Below are positions 49,621 to 59,500 of a stretch of DNA of 64,000 nucleotides, in pieces. Under the pieces are notes generated by a model. It was not told where the DNA came from, searched no databases, and saw only the letters and a program-made list of their open reading frames with translations. The stretch is taken from the NCBI GenBank assembly GCA_963695135.1, contig CAVOGA010000003.1, positions 186,001 through 250,000 on the forward strand, in the 5' to 3' direction. Every line of letters starts with the position of its first letter. The first letter of the stretch is position 1. Position numbers and translations under genes: made by a program. This DNA is from Marinihelvus sp963695135 (GTDB taxonomy: Bacteria; Pseudomonadota; Gammaproteobacteria; Xanthomonadales; SZUA-36).

Positions 49621-50487
49621 ATGCCTGCACCCGCTCTGTCCCTTGCCGTTGTCGGTTCCATCAACCTGGACCTCGTCGCGCGTGTCAAAACCTTCCCGCG
49701 GGATGGCGAGACCATCACCGATGCCGTGCTTGAACACTTTCCCGGCGGCAAGGGCGGCAACCAGGCCCTGGCCGCACGACGCCTGGGCGCCACGGTGGAA
49801 ATGGTCGCCTGTGTCGGCGATGAGCCGAACGCGGACCTGGCGCTGGCGCAACTGGCGGCCGAGGGCGTGGGACTTGGCCACGTGCGGCGCCTGGCGGGCA
49901 GGAAAACCGGGGTCGCCATGATCATGGTCGATGAGAGCGGCGAGAACCAGATCGTGGTTGCGCCGGGCGCCAATAAACAGTTTGAAGAGCAGTACCTCGA
50001 CCTGCCCCGCTGTGACGGCCTGATCGCCCAGCTCGAGGTGCCGATGGCCACGCTGCTCCGCGCCGCCCGGGAACACGAGGGGTTTTTCTGTCTGAATGCC
50101 GCGCCGGCCCGGCCGGTGGCGGAAGCGCTGCTGGCGCGGACCGATCTGCTGGTCGTCAACGAGCTGGAAGCCGAGGCCATCGGCCCGATGCTGGCGGATT
50201 ATCGCGGTTGGCTGGCGGTGACCTACGGCTCCTCCGGCGCGGAGCTGACCCGCGAGGGCAGCTGGGTCGCATCCAGCGAATCGCCCCGCGTCGAGGCCGT
50301 TGACTCCGTGGGCGCCGGAGACGCCTTTACCGCCGCGCTGACCGTGAACCTGATGCGCGGCATGGAGCCCCAACAGGCATTGCAACGGGCCTGCGCAGCC
50401 GGCGCCATCGCCACCACGCGCAGCGGTGCGCAAAATGCACCCACGGAAGCGGAAATTGACGCCCTGCTGAAGAACGCCGCTCGCTGA
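49621..50487 (+). CDS. rbsK: Ribokinase (PfkB family)
   Basis: Phosphorylates ribose or a related sugar with ATP in the cytosol. A 288-residue protein with the N-terminal PfkB signature GGKGGNQALAARRLGA near residue 42 and SINLDL. NEPNAD-like substrate contacts follow in VGDEPNADLA. The C-terminal motif DSVGAGDAFTAAL near residue 235 contains the catalytic Asp. No rbs transporter genes are near, so the exact sugar is inferred. Convergent with the dehydrogenase gene with one base between stops. Confidence 0.86.
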   Translation: MPAPALSLAVVGSINLDLVARVKTFPRDGETITDAVLEHFPGGKGGNQALAARRLGATVEMVACVGDEPNADLALAQLAAEGVGLGHVRRLAGRKTGVAMIMVDESGENQIVVAPGANKQFEEQYLDLPRCDGLIAQLEVPMATLLRAAREHEGFFCLNAAPARPVAEALLARTDLLVVNELEAEAIGPMLADYRGWLAVTYGSSGAELTREGSWVASSESPRVEAVDSVGAGDAFTAALTVNLMRGMEPQQALQRACAAGAIATTRSGAQNAPTEAEIDALLKNAAR

Positions 50488-50488
50488 A

Positions 50489-51457
50489 TCAGTAACCCCT
50501 GGTTGGATCCAGGGCGTGGCGCAGGGGCCGTCCGGCCAGGTAGCGCTCCAGGTTGTCAGCAAAATATCGCGGCGATATCCCGCGGCCAGCTCCGCGCGGC
50601 GACATGGGCCGTGAGGCTCAGGCGCGGCGTGCGCCAGAAGGGATGATCCGCGGGCAAGGGCTCGGTCTGGAACACGTCCAGTACCGCACCGGCGAGGTGT
50701 CCGGTATGCATCACATCAACCAGGTCCTGTTCCACGATCAGGCTGCCCCGCCCGACATTGATCAGCAGCGCCTCCTGCGGCAGGCACCGGAGCATTCCGG
50801 CATTCAGCAACCCAGCGGTTTCCGGCGTATCGGGCAACACCGCGACCAGCACATCGAGAGATGCGAGAAACCCGGGCAGTGCGCTGGGCCCGAACACCTG
50901 CGCGAAATCATCATGCGGCGCTACCACTGCGGCTGAAACCGAGCACCCGGGCTTCAAGACCGGCAAGTCGTTGTGCAATGGCCGCTCCGATGGAGCCGGT
51001 TCCCATGATGCCCACGCATTTTCCGGCCAGGGATTCCGTGGGCTGCGCCATCCACTCGCCCCGCTGCTGCGCGCGCGCCCTGGCGGGCAGCTGCAAATAA
51101 TGGCTGAGCGTATAGGCCAGCACGTATTCCGCCATTTGTTGCCCGAACACCTCCTTGACGCCGGTGACCTGCAGCCCGCCTGCAGCGGCGGAGACCAGCG
51201 GTTTCACACCCGCCCAGGTGGACTGGACCCATTGCAGGGCCGGCAGCCCGGGTATGGCGGCGGCGAGCAGGTCCGGTTCGCCCAGGGCCAGGGTAACCAG
51301 CGCGGCGTCGGCGGATCCGGGCAGCGTCATCCAGCCCGGTTGCGCTCAGCCAGCGCACGCCGGGGATGTTGCGCGCCTCGACCAGCTCGAGATACGCCCC
51401 CGCATCGCGACTGAGGATCAGTGCCGTGACCGGCGAATGGATGTCTGGCGAACTCAT
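50489..51457 (-). CDS. D-2-hydroxyacid dehydrogenase, GhrA-like (frame broken)
   Basis: NAD(P)H-dependent reductase of the glyoxylate/hydroxypyruvate type, about 322 residues after three extra bases are removed (near 51330, 50945 and one T in a TTTT run at about 50568). Rossmann motif GIMGTGSIGAAIAQRL near residue 140, INVGRGSLI with the catalytic Arg, LDVFQTEPLP, and the catalytic His in LTAHVAA. The N-terminal substrate domain contains WVQSTWAGVKPL, as in GhrA. Glyoxylate or hydroxypyruvate is the likely substrate. The removed T restores a C-terminus ending in TRGY. Confidence 0.82.
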
Positions 51458-51554
51458 GGGTCTCCCGCTGGCAAAGCCGTTTTCGTTGCTGATGATCAGT
51501 CACCTGTCCGGAGATCGCATTGTAACTGTCCGCCAGCCCCGTATGATCTGCCCC

Positions 51555-52130
51555 ATGAGTTCCGGGCAAAAAACCGGCGGTAGCAGCTGGATCTTTGGCT
51601 ATGGCTCCCTGATCTGGAATCCGGGCTTCCCCTGGCTGCGCAGCCGGGTGGCTGCGGTGCGCCACCGCGAGCGCCGATTCTGGCAGGGCTCCACGGACCA
51701 CCGCGGTGTGCCCGGTGCTCCGGGGCGGGTCGTGACATTGATTGATGCACCGGGCTCGCAGTGCTGGGGCCGGGCGTTTGAGCTGCCGCCGGACCAGCGG
51801 CACGATATTCTTGCCTCCCTGGACCATCGCGAACAGGGCGGCTATCAGCGGCTGAGTCTGCCGCTGCTTCTGAATGACGGGTCAACGCTGCCCGGGCTGA
51901 CCTGGATCGCTACCCCGGATAATGCCGAATACCTGGGTCCCGCCAGCCCGGCAGACATCGCGGCGCAGGTCATGGCGGCCTGCGGCCCCAGCGGCCCCAA
52001 CCGGGAATACGTGCTGCGCCTGGATGAGGCCCTGCGCACGGATGGGCACGACGACCCCCATGTGCGCGAGATTGCGCGGCTGGTGCGCGAACTCGAAGCC
52101 AGGGGAACGCCCGGCGGCGTTCCCGCGTGA
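51555..52130 (+). CDS. chaC: Gamma-glutamylcyclotransferase, ChaC-like
   Basis: Cytosolic enzyme that releases 5-oxoproline from glutathione. A 191-residue protein with the cyclotransferase substrate loop FGYGSLIWNPGF near residue 15, RVVTLIDAPGSQCWG, and YVLRL ... HDDPHVREIARLV in the C-terminus. The conserved catalytic Glu is expected in LDHREQGGY near residue 96. ATG 51555 is chosen; the open frame continues upstream into the divergent gap without homology. Confidence 0.88.
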   Translation: MSSGQKTGGSSWIFGYGSLIWNPGFPWLRSRVAAVRHRERRFWQGSTDHRGVPGAPGRVVTLIDAPGSQCWGRAFELPPDQRHDILASLDHREQGGYQRLSLPLLLNDGSTLPGLTWIATPDNAEYLGPASPADIAAQVMAACGPSGPNREYVLRLDEALRTDGHDDPHVREIARLVRELEARGTPGGVPA

Positions 52131-52137
52131 ACCGGCC

Positions 52138-52179
52138 GGGCTCATTGCCCAGGGCTTATTGCCTGGGGCTTATTGCTTG
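52138..52179. repeat. Three 14-base tandem repeats at the ettA end
   Basis: GGGCTYATTGCYYR-type units begin at 52138, 52152 and 52166 with a strict 14-base period. The third unit contains the ettA stop codon and its last two codons. Confidence 0.6.
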
Positions 52180-53834
52180 AGTCGTTTGTAACGGACCCGC
52201 TTCGGCCCGGCGTTGTCACCGAGTCGACGCTTGCGATCTTCTTCGTACTCGCTGTAGTTGCCCGGGAAGAAGGTCACCTGGCTGTCACCCTCGTAGGCCA
52301 GGATGTGCGTCGCGACCCGGTCCAGGAACCAGCGGTCGTGGGAAATCACCAGGGCGCAGCCGGGAAAGGCCAGCAGGGCCTCTTCCAGGGCGCGCAGCGT
52401 CTCCACGTCCAGGTCGTTGGAAGGCTCATCGAGCAGCAGCACGTTGCCGCCCTGCTTCAGCGCCACCGCCAGTTGCAAGCGACCGCGCTCACCGCCGGAC
52501 AGGTCGCCGACGCGTTTCTGCTGGTCCGAGCCCTTGAAATTGAACCGCCCGCAGTACGCGCGCGAAGGCATCTCGAAGTTGCCGACCTGGAGCAGGTCAT
52601 GGCCATCGGAAATTGCTTCCCAGACCGTTTTGCTGTCATCCAGGTCATCCCGCAGCTGCAGGACATTCACCAGGTCCACGGTCTGGCCCAGCTCAATGGT
52701 TCCGGTATCGGGTTGCTCCTGGCCGGCGATCAGCCGGAACAGGGTTGTTTTGCCGGCGCCGTTACCCCCGATAATCCCGACAATCGCGCCCTTGGGCACG
52801 GTGAAACTGAGGTCCTCGAACAGCACCTTGTCGCCAAAACTCTTGGAAACCCCGTTTACCTCGATGACCTTGTCACCCAGGCGCTCGCCCACGGGGATGT
52901 AAATCTCGTTGGTTTCGTTGCGCTTCTGGAACTCCTGGCTCGACAGTTCTTCAAAGCGCTGCAGGCGCGCCTTGCCTTTTGACTGGCGGCCCTTGACCCC
53001 GGCGCGCACCCACTCCAGCTCGTGCTGGATGGCCTTTTTACGCGCCACTTCCTGTTTTTCTTCCTGGGCCAGGCGCTGTTCCTTTTGCTCAAGCCACGAG
53101 GTGTAGTTGCCCTCCCAGGGAATGCCCCGACCCCGGTCAAGCTCCAGAATCCAGCCGGCGGCGTTGTCGAGAAAGTAGCGGTCATGGGTAATGGCCACCA
53201 CCGTGCCGGGGAACTCCACGAGGTAGTGCTCCAGCCAGCCGACGCTCTCGGCATCCAGGTGGTTGGTGGGCTCATCGAGCAACAGCATGTCGGGCTTGGA
53301 CAGCAGAAGGCGGCACAGCGCAACACGGCGGCGTTCGCCACCGGACAGGTTCTTCACCTGCGCGTCCCAGGGCGGCAAGCGCAGGGCATCCGCTGCTACT
53401 TCAAGCTGGTGTTCAAGATTGTGTGCGTCCCAGGCCTGGATCACCCCTTCCAGGCGCTCCTGCTTTTTGGCCAGCGCGTCAAAATCCGCATCCGGCTCGG
53501 CATAGGCGGCGTATACCACTTCCAGCTCCGCAAGCGCATCGAGGGGCTCACGCAGCCCTTCCTCGACGTTTTCCCGCACGGTCCGGTCCTCGTCAAGTTC
53601 CGGCTCCTGGGGCAGATAGCCGACCTTGAGATCCGGCATGGGCCGGGCTTCGCCCTCGATATCCTTGTCCACGCCCGCCATGATGCGCAGCAAGGTCGAT
53701 TTACCCGCGCCATTCAGGCCCAGGACACCAATCTTGGCGCCGGGAAAAAAGGACAGGGAGATGTCCTTGAGGATTTCACGCTTGGGCGGAACGATCTTGC
53801 CCACGCGGTTCATGGTGTAAACGAATTGGGCCAT
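52170..53834 (-). CDS. ettA: Energy-dependent translational throttle protein EttA
   Basis: ABC-F protein that binds the ribosomal E site and gates elongation by ATP/ADP ratio. A 554-residue protein, the expected length (about 555). It begins AQFVYTMNRVGKIVPPKREILK. First Walker A GLNGAGKST near residue 40, arm region with EELE-type YAEPDADFDALAKKQ, signature LSGGERRRVALCR, then the linker and second cassette with GGNGAGKTT and LSGGERGRLQLAV. ATG 53834 is chosen; the open frame runs eleven codons further upstream. Confidence 0.96.
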   Translation of the reverse strand: MAQFVYTMNRVGKIVPPKREILKDISLSFFPGAKIGVLGLNGAGKSTLLRIMAGVDKDIEGEARPMPDLKVGYLPQEPELDEDRTVRENVEEGLREPLDALAELEVVYAAYAEPDADFDALAKKQERLEGVIQAWDAHNLEHQLEVAADALRLPPWDAQVKNLSGGERRRVALCRLLLSKPDMLLLDEPTNHLDAESVGWLEHYLVEFPGTVVAITHDRYFLDNAAGWILELDRGRGIPWEGNYTSWLEQKEQRLAQEEKQEVARKKAIQHELEWVRAGVKGRQSKGKARLQRFEELSSQEFQKRNETNEIYIPVGERLGDKVIEVNGVSKSFGDKVLFEDLSFTVPKGAIVGIIGGNGAGKTTLFRLIAGQEQPDTGTIELGQTVDLVNVLQLRDDLDDSKTVWEAISDGHDLLQVGNFEMPSRAYCGRFNFKGSDQQKRVGDLSGGERGRLQLAVALKQGGNVLLLDEPSNDLDVETLRALEEALLAFPGCALVISHDRWFLDRVATHILAYEGDSQVTFFPGNYSEYEEDRKRRLGDNAGPKRVRYKRLKQ

Positions 53835-53865
53835 GTGCGGTTGCCGGTCAGGGAAAACGGGGCGC

Positions 53866-53871
53866 ATTATA
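53866..53871 (-). promoter_or_regulatory. Consensus -10 box upstream of ettA
   Basis: On the minus strand TATAAT would start transcription about 25 bases before the ettA ATG. No convincing -35 hexamer is seen at the right spacing. Confidence 0.4.
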
Positions 53872-53979
53872 ACCGCTGGCCCGGTGATCCGGGGCTGAAA
53901 TCGGGTCGGAAATGAATCAGCTCGCGAGCTTCAAACGGGGCCTGCCGCAGTGACGCCACCGGCGCAGCGCTTCGAGTAT

Positions 53980-54185
53980 TAAATACGCATTTTTATTCGC
54001 GTATTGATTATCATATTGTATTGGTTCAAGCAGAAGTAACTTGCTCTCCCAGGATTGTAACCACCGTAATTATTTAATCATGTAATTTCTATTTTATTCA
54101 TTTAATACTATGTTTTATATTTATTTTATATAGCATTTCTAATCCATCACTTGAAGTGGTTTAATAGACGTACCTAACCCTGACC
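53980..54185. other. AT-rich intergenic island
   Basis: The 370-base gap between ettA and the methyltransferase gene contains about 200 bases that are mostly A and T, in sharp contrast to the GC-rich surroundings. I find no open reading frame, RNA gene or clear repeat in it. Several TATAAT-like words (for example near 54110-54135) could serve promoters for the downstream gene. Origin and role are unknown. Confidence 0.6.
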
Positions 54186-54204
54186 CGCGAAAAGGAGCAT
54201 ACCC

Positions 54205-55117
54205 ATCAACCGGTTCGAAGAACGCCTGACCCGTCCCCGCCCCGTGTTACTTGATGGTGGCCTGGCGACACAGATCGAGGCAGAAGGTCATGCACTCCAC
54301 CCGACCCTGTGGTCGGCCGGACTGCTGTACAGCGCACCGGACGTGGTGACGGCCGCCCACCGCGCCTTCGTGGAAGCCGGCGCGGAAGTCATTGCCACCG
54401 CCAGTTACCAGGCAAGCGTGGCCGGGTTTATGGGTATCGGCCTGGGCCGGCAGGAAGCTGAAGACCTGCTCATCGGATCGGTGTCGCTGGCCCGGGAGGC
54501 CGCAGCGGACCGGCCGGAAACCCTGGTTGCCGCGAGCCTGGGACCGTGGGGCGCAGCCCAGGCCGACGGCTCCGAGTACACCGGCGCCTACCGGGCCTCG
54601 GAACAGGAACTGCACCGCTTTCACCGGGAGCGCCTGGAACTCATGGACGATGGCAAGGCGGACGTGCTGGCCCTGGAAACGATTCCCAACCAGCTGGAAG
54701 CACGGGTACTGGCCGAATGCCTGCGTCATGTCGATACGCCGGCCTGGGTCAGCTTCTGTTGCCCTGACGGCGCCAACCTCAGTGACGGCACGCCGGTTGA
54801 AGAAGCCGCGCGACTGTTCGCCGACCATCCGCGGGTCCGGGCGCTGGGCGTTAACTGCATGGCGCCGGGGCATATCCCCCGGCTCCTGCGGCGCCTGGAT
54901 GCCGCCACCACGCTGCCGGTATTCGTGTACCCCAATTCCGGCGAACAGTACGATGCGCGTGCACCGTTGCTGGATCGGCGAAGTCGCCCCCGGCATGGCC
55001 GGTGATGCAGCGCTCGCCTGGATCGAGCAGGGCGCCCGCGGCGTCGGGGGCTGTTGCCGCATGGGCGCGAATCACATCAGGAGCATGGCGCAAGCCATCG
55101 AAAACGTGGAGTTATGA
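54205..55117 (+). CDS. mmuM: Homocysteine S-methyltransferase (one frame break)
   Basis: Zinc-dependent methyltransferase moving a methyl group (from S-methylmethionine or SAM) to homocysteine. About 303 residues after one extra base near 54955 is removed. VLLDGGLATQIEAEG, ATASYQASVAGF, ALETIPNQLEA, GVNCMAP with one zinc Cys near residue 213, and GGCCRMG with the Cys pair near the end match MmuM/BHMT. The best ribosome binding site (AGGAG, seven bases ahead) points to codon ATC at 54205 as start; GTG 54244 is the first standard start and would remove 13 residues. Confidence 0.87.
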
Positions 55118-55575
55118 ATCAATCCGAAACGCATGACTACCCCGCCATCCAGGACCTCTACGAGGAGGACTTCCAGGTTTGCTACGGCTGTGGCGCCAAA
55201 AACCCCGACGGCCTGCAACTGAAAAGCTACCGCGACGGGGACCGGGTCATTGCCCGCCATACGCCCCGGCCAAGTCAACTGGCCATCCCCGGGGTGGTTT
55301 ACGGGGGACTGATCGCCTCGCTGGTGGATTGTCACGGCATCGCCACCGGCGCTGCGCATTTCCAGCCGGATCCCTTCGGCACTCCGCCGCGTTGTGTCAC
55401 CGGCTCCCTGCACGTGGATTACCGCCGGCCCACGCCCATGAACGGCGAGGCGATTGAGCTGAGCGCGCGGGTCGTGGAAGCCTCCGACCGCAAGGCGGTG
55501 GCGGAGGTTGAGGTCCGGGTTGACGGGGAACTGACGGCCGAGGGCCGCGTTGTCGCCGTCAAGCTTCGCGGCTAG
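55114..55575 (+). CDS. PaaI-like hotdog thioesterase
   Basis: A 153-residue acyl-CoA thioesterase of the PaaI/YigI type. N-terminal CYGCGAKNPDGLQLKSY (a Cys-x-x-Cys entry often seen in this subfamily), the hotdog helix GVVYGGLIASLVDCHGIATGA with the active-site Gly/Asp region, and strands LHVDYRRPTPM and VEVRVDGELTAEGRVVAV. ATG overlaps the stop of mmuM (ATGA). The acyl group is not predictable. Confidence 0.85.
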   Translation: MNQSETHDYPAIQDLYEEDFQVCYGCGAKNPDGLQLKSYRDGDRVIARHTPRPSQLAIPGVVYGGLIASLVDCHGIATGAAHFQPDPFGTPPRCVTGSLHVDYRRPTPMNGEAIELSARVVEASDRKAVAEVEVRVDGELTAEGRVVAVKLRG

Positions 55576-55606
55576 ACGGCGAACGGGCCCGGCCCATACC
55601 CGCTGT

Positions 55607-56417
55607 CTAAAACTGGTACACGGGGTGCGAGCCGTTCGGATCGTAATACTGGACGCATTTGCGGCTCCAGGGCAGCCAGCGTACGCTGGCGGTTTTCCGG
55701 GTTCGGGTGGGTGCTTAACCACTGCGGCGGCGCACCGCCCTGGGCGCCCATTTTCTGCCACAGCGTGGCGGCCGCCGCCGGATCGTAGCCTGCTTTTGCC
55801 GCCAGCTCGATGCCGATCCGGTCCGCCTCGGTCTCCGCAGCGCGACTGTTGGGCATATTCACCGCCAGCTGGGCAGCCAGCGCCGCCCCACCCAGGGCCG
55901 CCACGTGGTTGTCGGAAGCGATTGCCACGGCGGCAACACCGGCGGCGCTCATCATCTGCATCGACATTTTCTCAGCGGCGTGGTTGGCCAGGGCGTGACC
56001 GATTTCGTGGGCCATTACCTGGGCAAGCTCATCGTCCGTGGGCTGAATCTCGTCCAGCAGGCCCGTATACAACGCCATGCGTCCGCCCGCCATGCACCAG
56101 GCATTGACGACGGTGGGATCGTTCACGACCACCACGCTCCATTCCCAGTCCGCCGTATCCGGACGCATCTTGATCGCCTCCGTGATCAGGCGGCCGGTAA
56201 TCTCCTGCACCCGCGCATTAACCGCCGGGTTGGTTGAAAGCTGGCCCTTTTCCTCGAAATCCATGACCGTGGCCACGTAGGCCTGCTTGGACTGGGCGAT
56301 CGCCTGGTTCTCGGAGACCAGCATCAGCTGACGACGGCCCGTCGGGCTGGTGGCGCAGGCCGCAATCAGCGCCGCCACCAGCAACAGGCACACAATTCGC
56401 TGTAATTTTCTGTTCAT
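55607..56417 (-). CDS. M48 family lipoprotein metallopeptidase (one frame break)
   Basis: Outer-membrane-anchored zinc peptidase (LoiP/YcaL group), about 270 residues. Lipobox LIAACA with Cys at about residue 21, then a helix-rich part, WSVVVVNDPTVVNAWCMAGG, the zinc helix MAHEIGHALANH (HExxH) near residue 135, and the third ligand in ETEADRIG near residue 195. Near 55640 one extra base diverts the raw frame. The corrected frame ends in YYDPNGSHPVYQF, so the true stop is at 55607 rather than 55572. Confidence 0.87.
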
Positions 56418-56518
56418 GACGATATCACCTGGAATCCATACCTAAACCTACTGTACGCCCGCCTGCCTGTATAGCACCTGAACGCTCCGCCACCGGGTCC
56501 CCTGCCCCGTTCGCCGCA

Positions 56519-59500
56519 TCAGTCAATCCATAGCTGGTAGCGCGCCCAGTCCCGCACCGGCGCGTCATCGTCCATCATCCCGCGCCGGGCCGAGGCCAGC
56601 GCCTGCAAGGGGGTCTGACCCTCGATCAGAAATCCGTAGAAAAGCTCGAAGAAGGCCGCAGAGGACGCATCATCATTGGGCCACGCGGTTGCCAGAACGC
56701 TCTGCGCGCCCGCGGCCAGCAGATCCGCCACCAGGGGCATACGTCCGGCGGTGGAATGAACATCAAGCGTAATCTCCCCCTGGCCCATGACCGCCAGGTA
56801 GGCGCCGAGCCGCCAGCGGTCGATGTCGCGGGGTGTTTCACGCAGCCGGCCACCGGCGCGCATTGCCTCGGACAACTCAAGGTAGGAACTTCGTGGCCGG
56901 GACAGGTCGATCCGCGCCGGCATGGCCAGGTGCACCACGCCGGCGCGCTGCATCGCCGGCGTTGCGAACTCGTCAGGCAACAGGGCGGAACCCTGGATTA
57001 CCTGCAGCCCCGGCCCGCGAAACGCGTCCATCACCGCGGCCAGCTCCCTGCCCGCCGCAAGGCGTTCCAGGAAGCCGGGACTGAAATCCTCGGGCTCACC
57101 GGCGAGGAATGCGCCCGGCGAACGCGGCGGATTCAGGCGCAATGCCGGGCCGGACTGCGCCGGAAACGATGCCAGCCGCACAAGCTGGCGGCGCTCAAGC
57201 GGCCGTTCGCCGCCCACCGGCATGGCCTCGAATGGCGCAGCCGCCAGGGCCCCGGACGCGGCCAGGTAGACCCGGTCCGGCAGACGGCTCACCAGCGGGC
57301 CCAGCAAACGCTGACCCCAGGGCGCGAGCAGCGACCGGAACGCGGCATCATCCCGCTCCGCGGCGTTCGAGAAGAGCCCTGGCAAATCCTCAAACCCCTG
57401 TGTCGGGCCAAGCGGGATACGCTGCACGCCGGACCGGGTTCCCAGCAGGGCGAAGGCCTGCGCCCCTTTCAGATCGAAGGCCAGCACCGCCTCGTCAGCA
57501 TCCAGGCTGCTGAGCCAGCGCTGCAGCGCCGGCAGGCTCAGGAACGGCATTGCCGCGCGGAACTTGTCGCGCCCCGCAGCCAATTGCCCGGTCAACTCGC
57601 GGTCGAGTTCCGCAGGCGAGTCACCCGCTTCCGGCAGCTCGCGACGGGCCAGCAATGCGCGAAACGCCTCCGTATCCAGGCCGGCGGCAAGCGGGTCAAA
57701 AGGCAGACCCAGACCGTCAGCCGTGGCCGCCAGCCATTGCGCCCGCGCCAGTCCCAGCAGGTGCTGTTCCGCGCTACCGGTGCTGCGCAGCACGGCGAGC
57801 GCATCCTCGACCAGCAGCGAGGATCGACGCCAGTAAAAGTCACCGAGAACGCCCGGCACACTGAAACGCAGAAAGATCAGCTCATCCATCAGCGCAGCAA
57901 AGGCCTCCGTGGCTGCCGCGCCCTGGCCGGAGCTGGCTAACCAGGCCGCATAGTTCCAGGCCCCGGCGACCTGGAGCCGGGGTATTTCGATACGCTCCAG
58001 CGCGTTTCGCGCCGACCCGGCATCGCCGGCTGCGCAGTCAACCGCGAGGCGGCACAGCCACAGCTGGGACAGCTGGCGATAGGGTTCGATGAGCGGTGTT
58101 GAGCTACTGGCCCGCACCTGGCGCAGCCAGGCTGTCGCCCCGGCTGCGGGCCCGTTGACCAGCTCGTCCTGGGCCCGCTCCCAGGCATACAGCGCCTGCT
58201 GCTCCGGGCTCTCAAGGTAGGCGCGCTGTGCATTGCGGGTCTGCTGCAAGGCCGCCCGGTCACCACGCGCCCTTTGCACGGCCGCGATAATCGCAATGCC
58301 CTGCCCGACATCCAGGGCCGGGGTGGCCCGCCGGAACGAGCCGTTTTCCGCGCGGGTCACCGCGGCCTGGGCCTGCTCATAGGCCTCGTCCAGGTCGCCG
58401 AGCGCATAGCTGGCTGTCGCCAGCTCCAGGCTCACCTGGCTGCGTGTCAGGCTGTTGTGCTCAAATTGCAGCGCCTGGCGCAACGCCTCCTGGGCCGCAC
58501 GGTACTGGTAAGTGCGGTTCAGAATGCGCCCCTGGGCAAGAAGGTTCTGCGCCAACTCGTCATCCGCGCCGTCCTCTGCGAGCTGGCTTTCAATGGCCTG
58601 CAGGACCTGGGAGGTGGCGGCGACATCGCCGAGAGCGCCGTGAATGGCCACCATGTTTTCCCTGACGCGGGTCGCCAGGTCATCGGCGTCGATGGAAACG
58701 GCCAGGTCCAGCGCCTGGTCGAATTGGGCCAAGGCCTGCTGCTCCAGCCCCCGCTCGGCAAAATCGACACCCGAGAGATACAGCGCCTCGGAGCGCTCGA
58801 AAAGGTTGCCCAGCTGTGCCGCCAGCATGGCCGTCTCCTCAGCCGCCAGCTGCACCGGATCAGCGGCGCCGGCTTGCGCCGCCAACTGGCCCGCGCGGCG
58901 CTCGAACAGCCGGGCCTCAAGCCGCAGTTTCAGCGTTGCAAGCTGCAGGTCGGCATTCCGGCGTATCGCCGGGTCAGACAGGATGTCCTCCACGACCGGC
59001 AGCGTGGCGTTGTAATCGCCCAGCTCGGACAGGGTGATCCGCGCAGCCAGGAAATTGGCCCAGAGCGACAGTTCCGCCATGCCGTAATCGTCGAAGGTCC
59101 GGGCCGCGTTGAACAGCGAATTGACCTTGATGCTCCAGTTGCCGGCCGTATCGGCAACAGGCAATTCAAGCCCGAAAGACAGTGACTGGTAGCCCTGCGC
59201 CAGCCGGGCGCTGCGGTCATCGCGGATATCAATCCGGCTCAGACCCATTTCAAACGCACTGCGGCTGGTATCCAGATCAGCGATGACCTGCACATCCAGC
59301 TGCCGGCCACTGCCCACCGGCGGGACGTACTGAAACAGCGGCGCCAGGCGGCTGCCCGGCACGGCCGAAGCCACCACCAGCTCATCATCGATGGTGGTCA
59401 CGCGCGACTCAAACTGCGCCTCACGACCGGTGATGGTGATCAGCAGCCCCTCCCCGGCCTGCTGACGCACGAAATATTCCTGTACCTGGCCGCCGCCAGG

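Noticed and set aside
56756..57940. 394-codon open frame on the plus strand
   Set aside because: Antisense to the CHAT domain region, which is intact and conserved on the minus strand.
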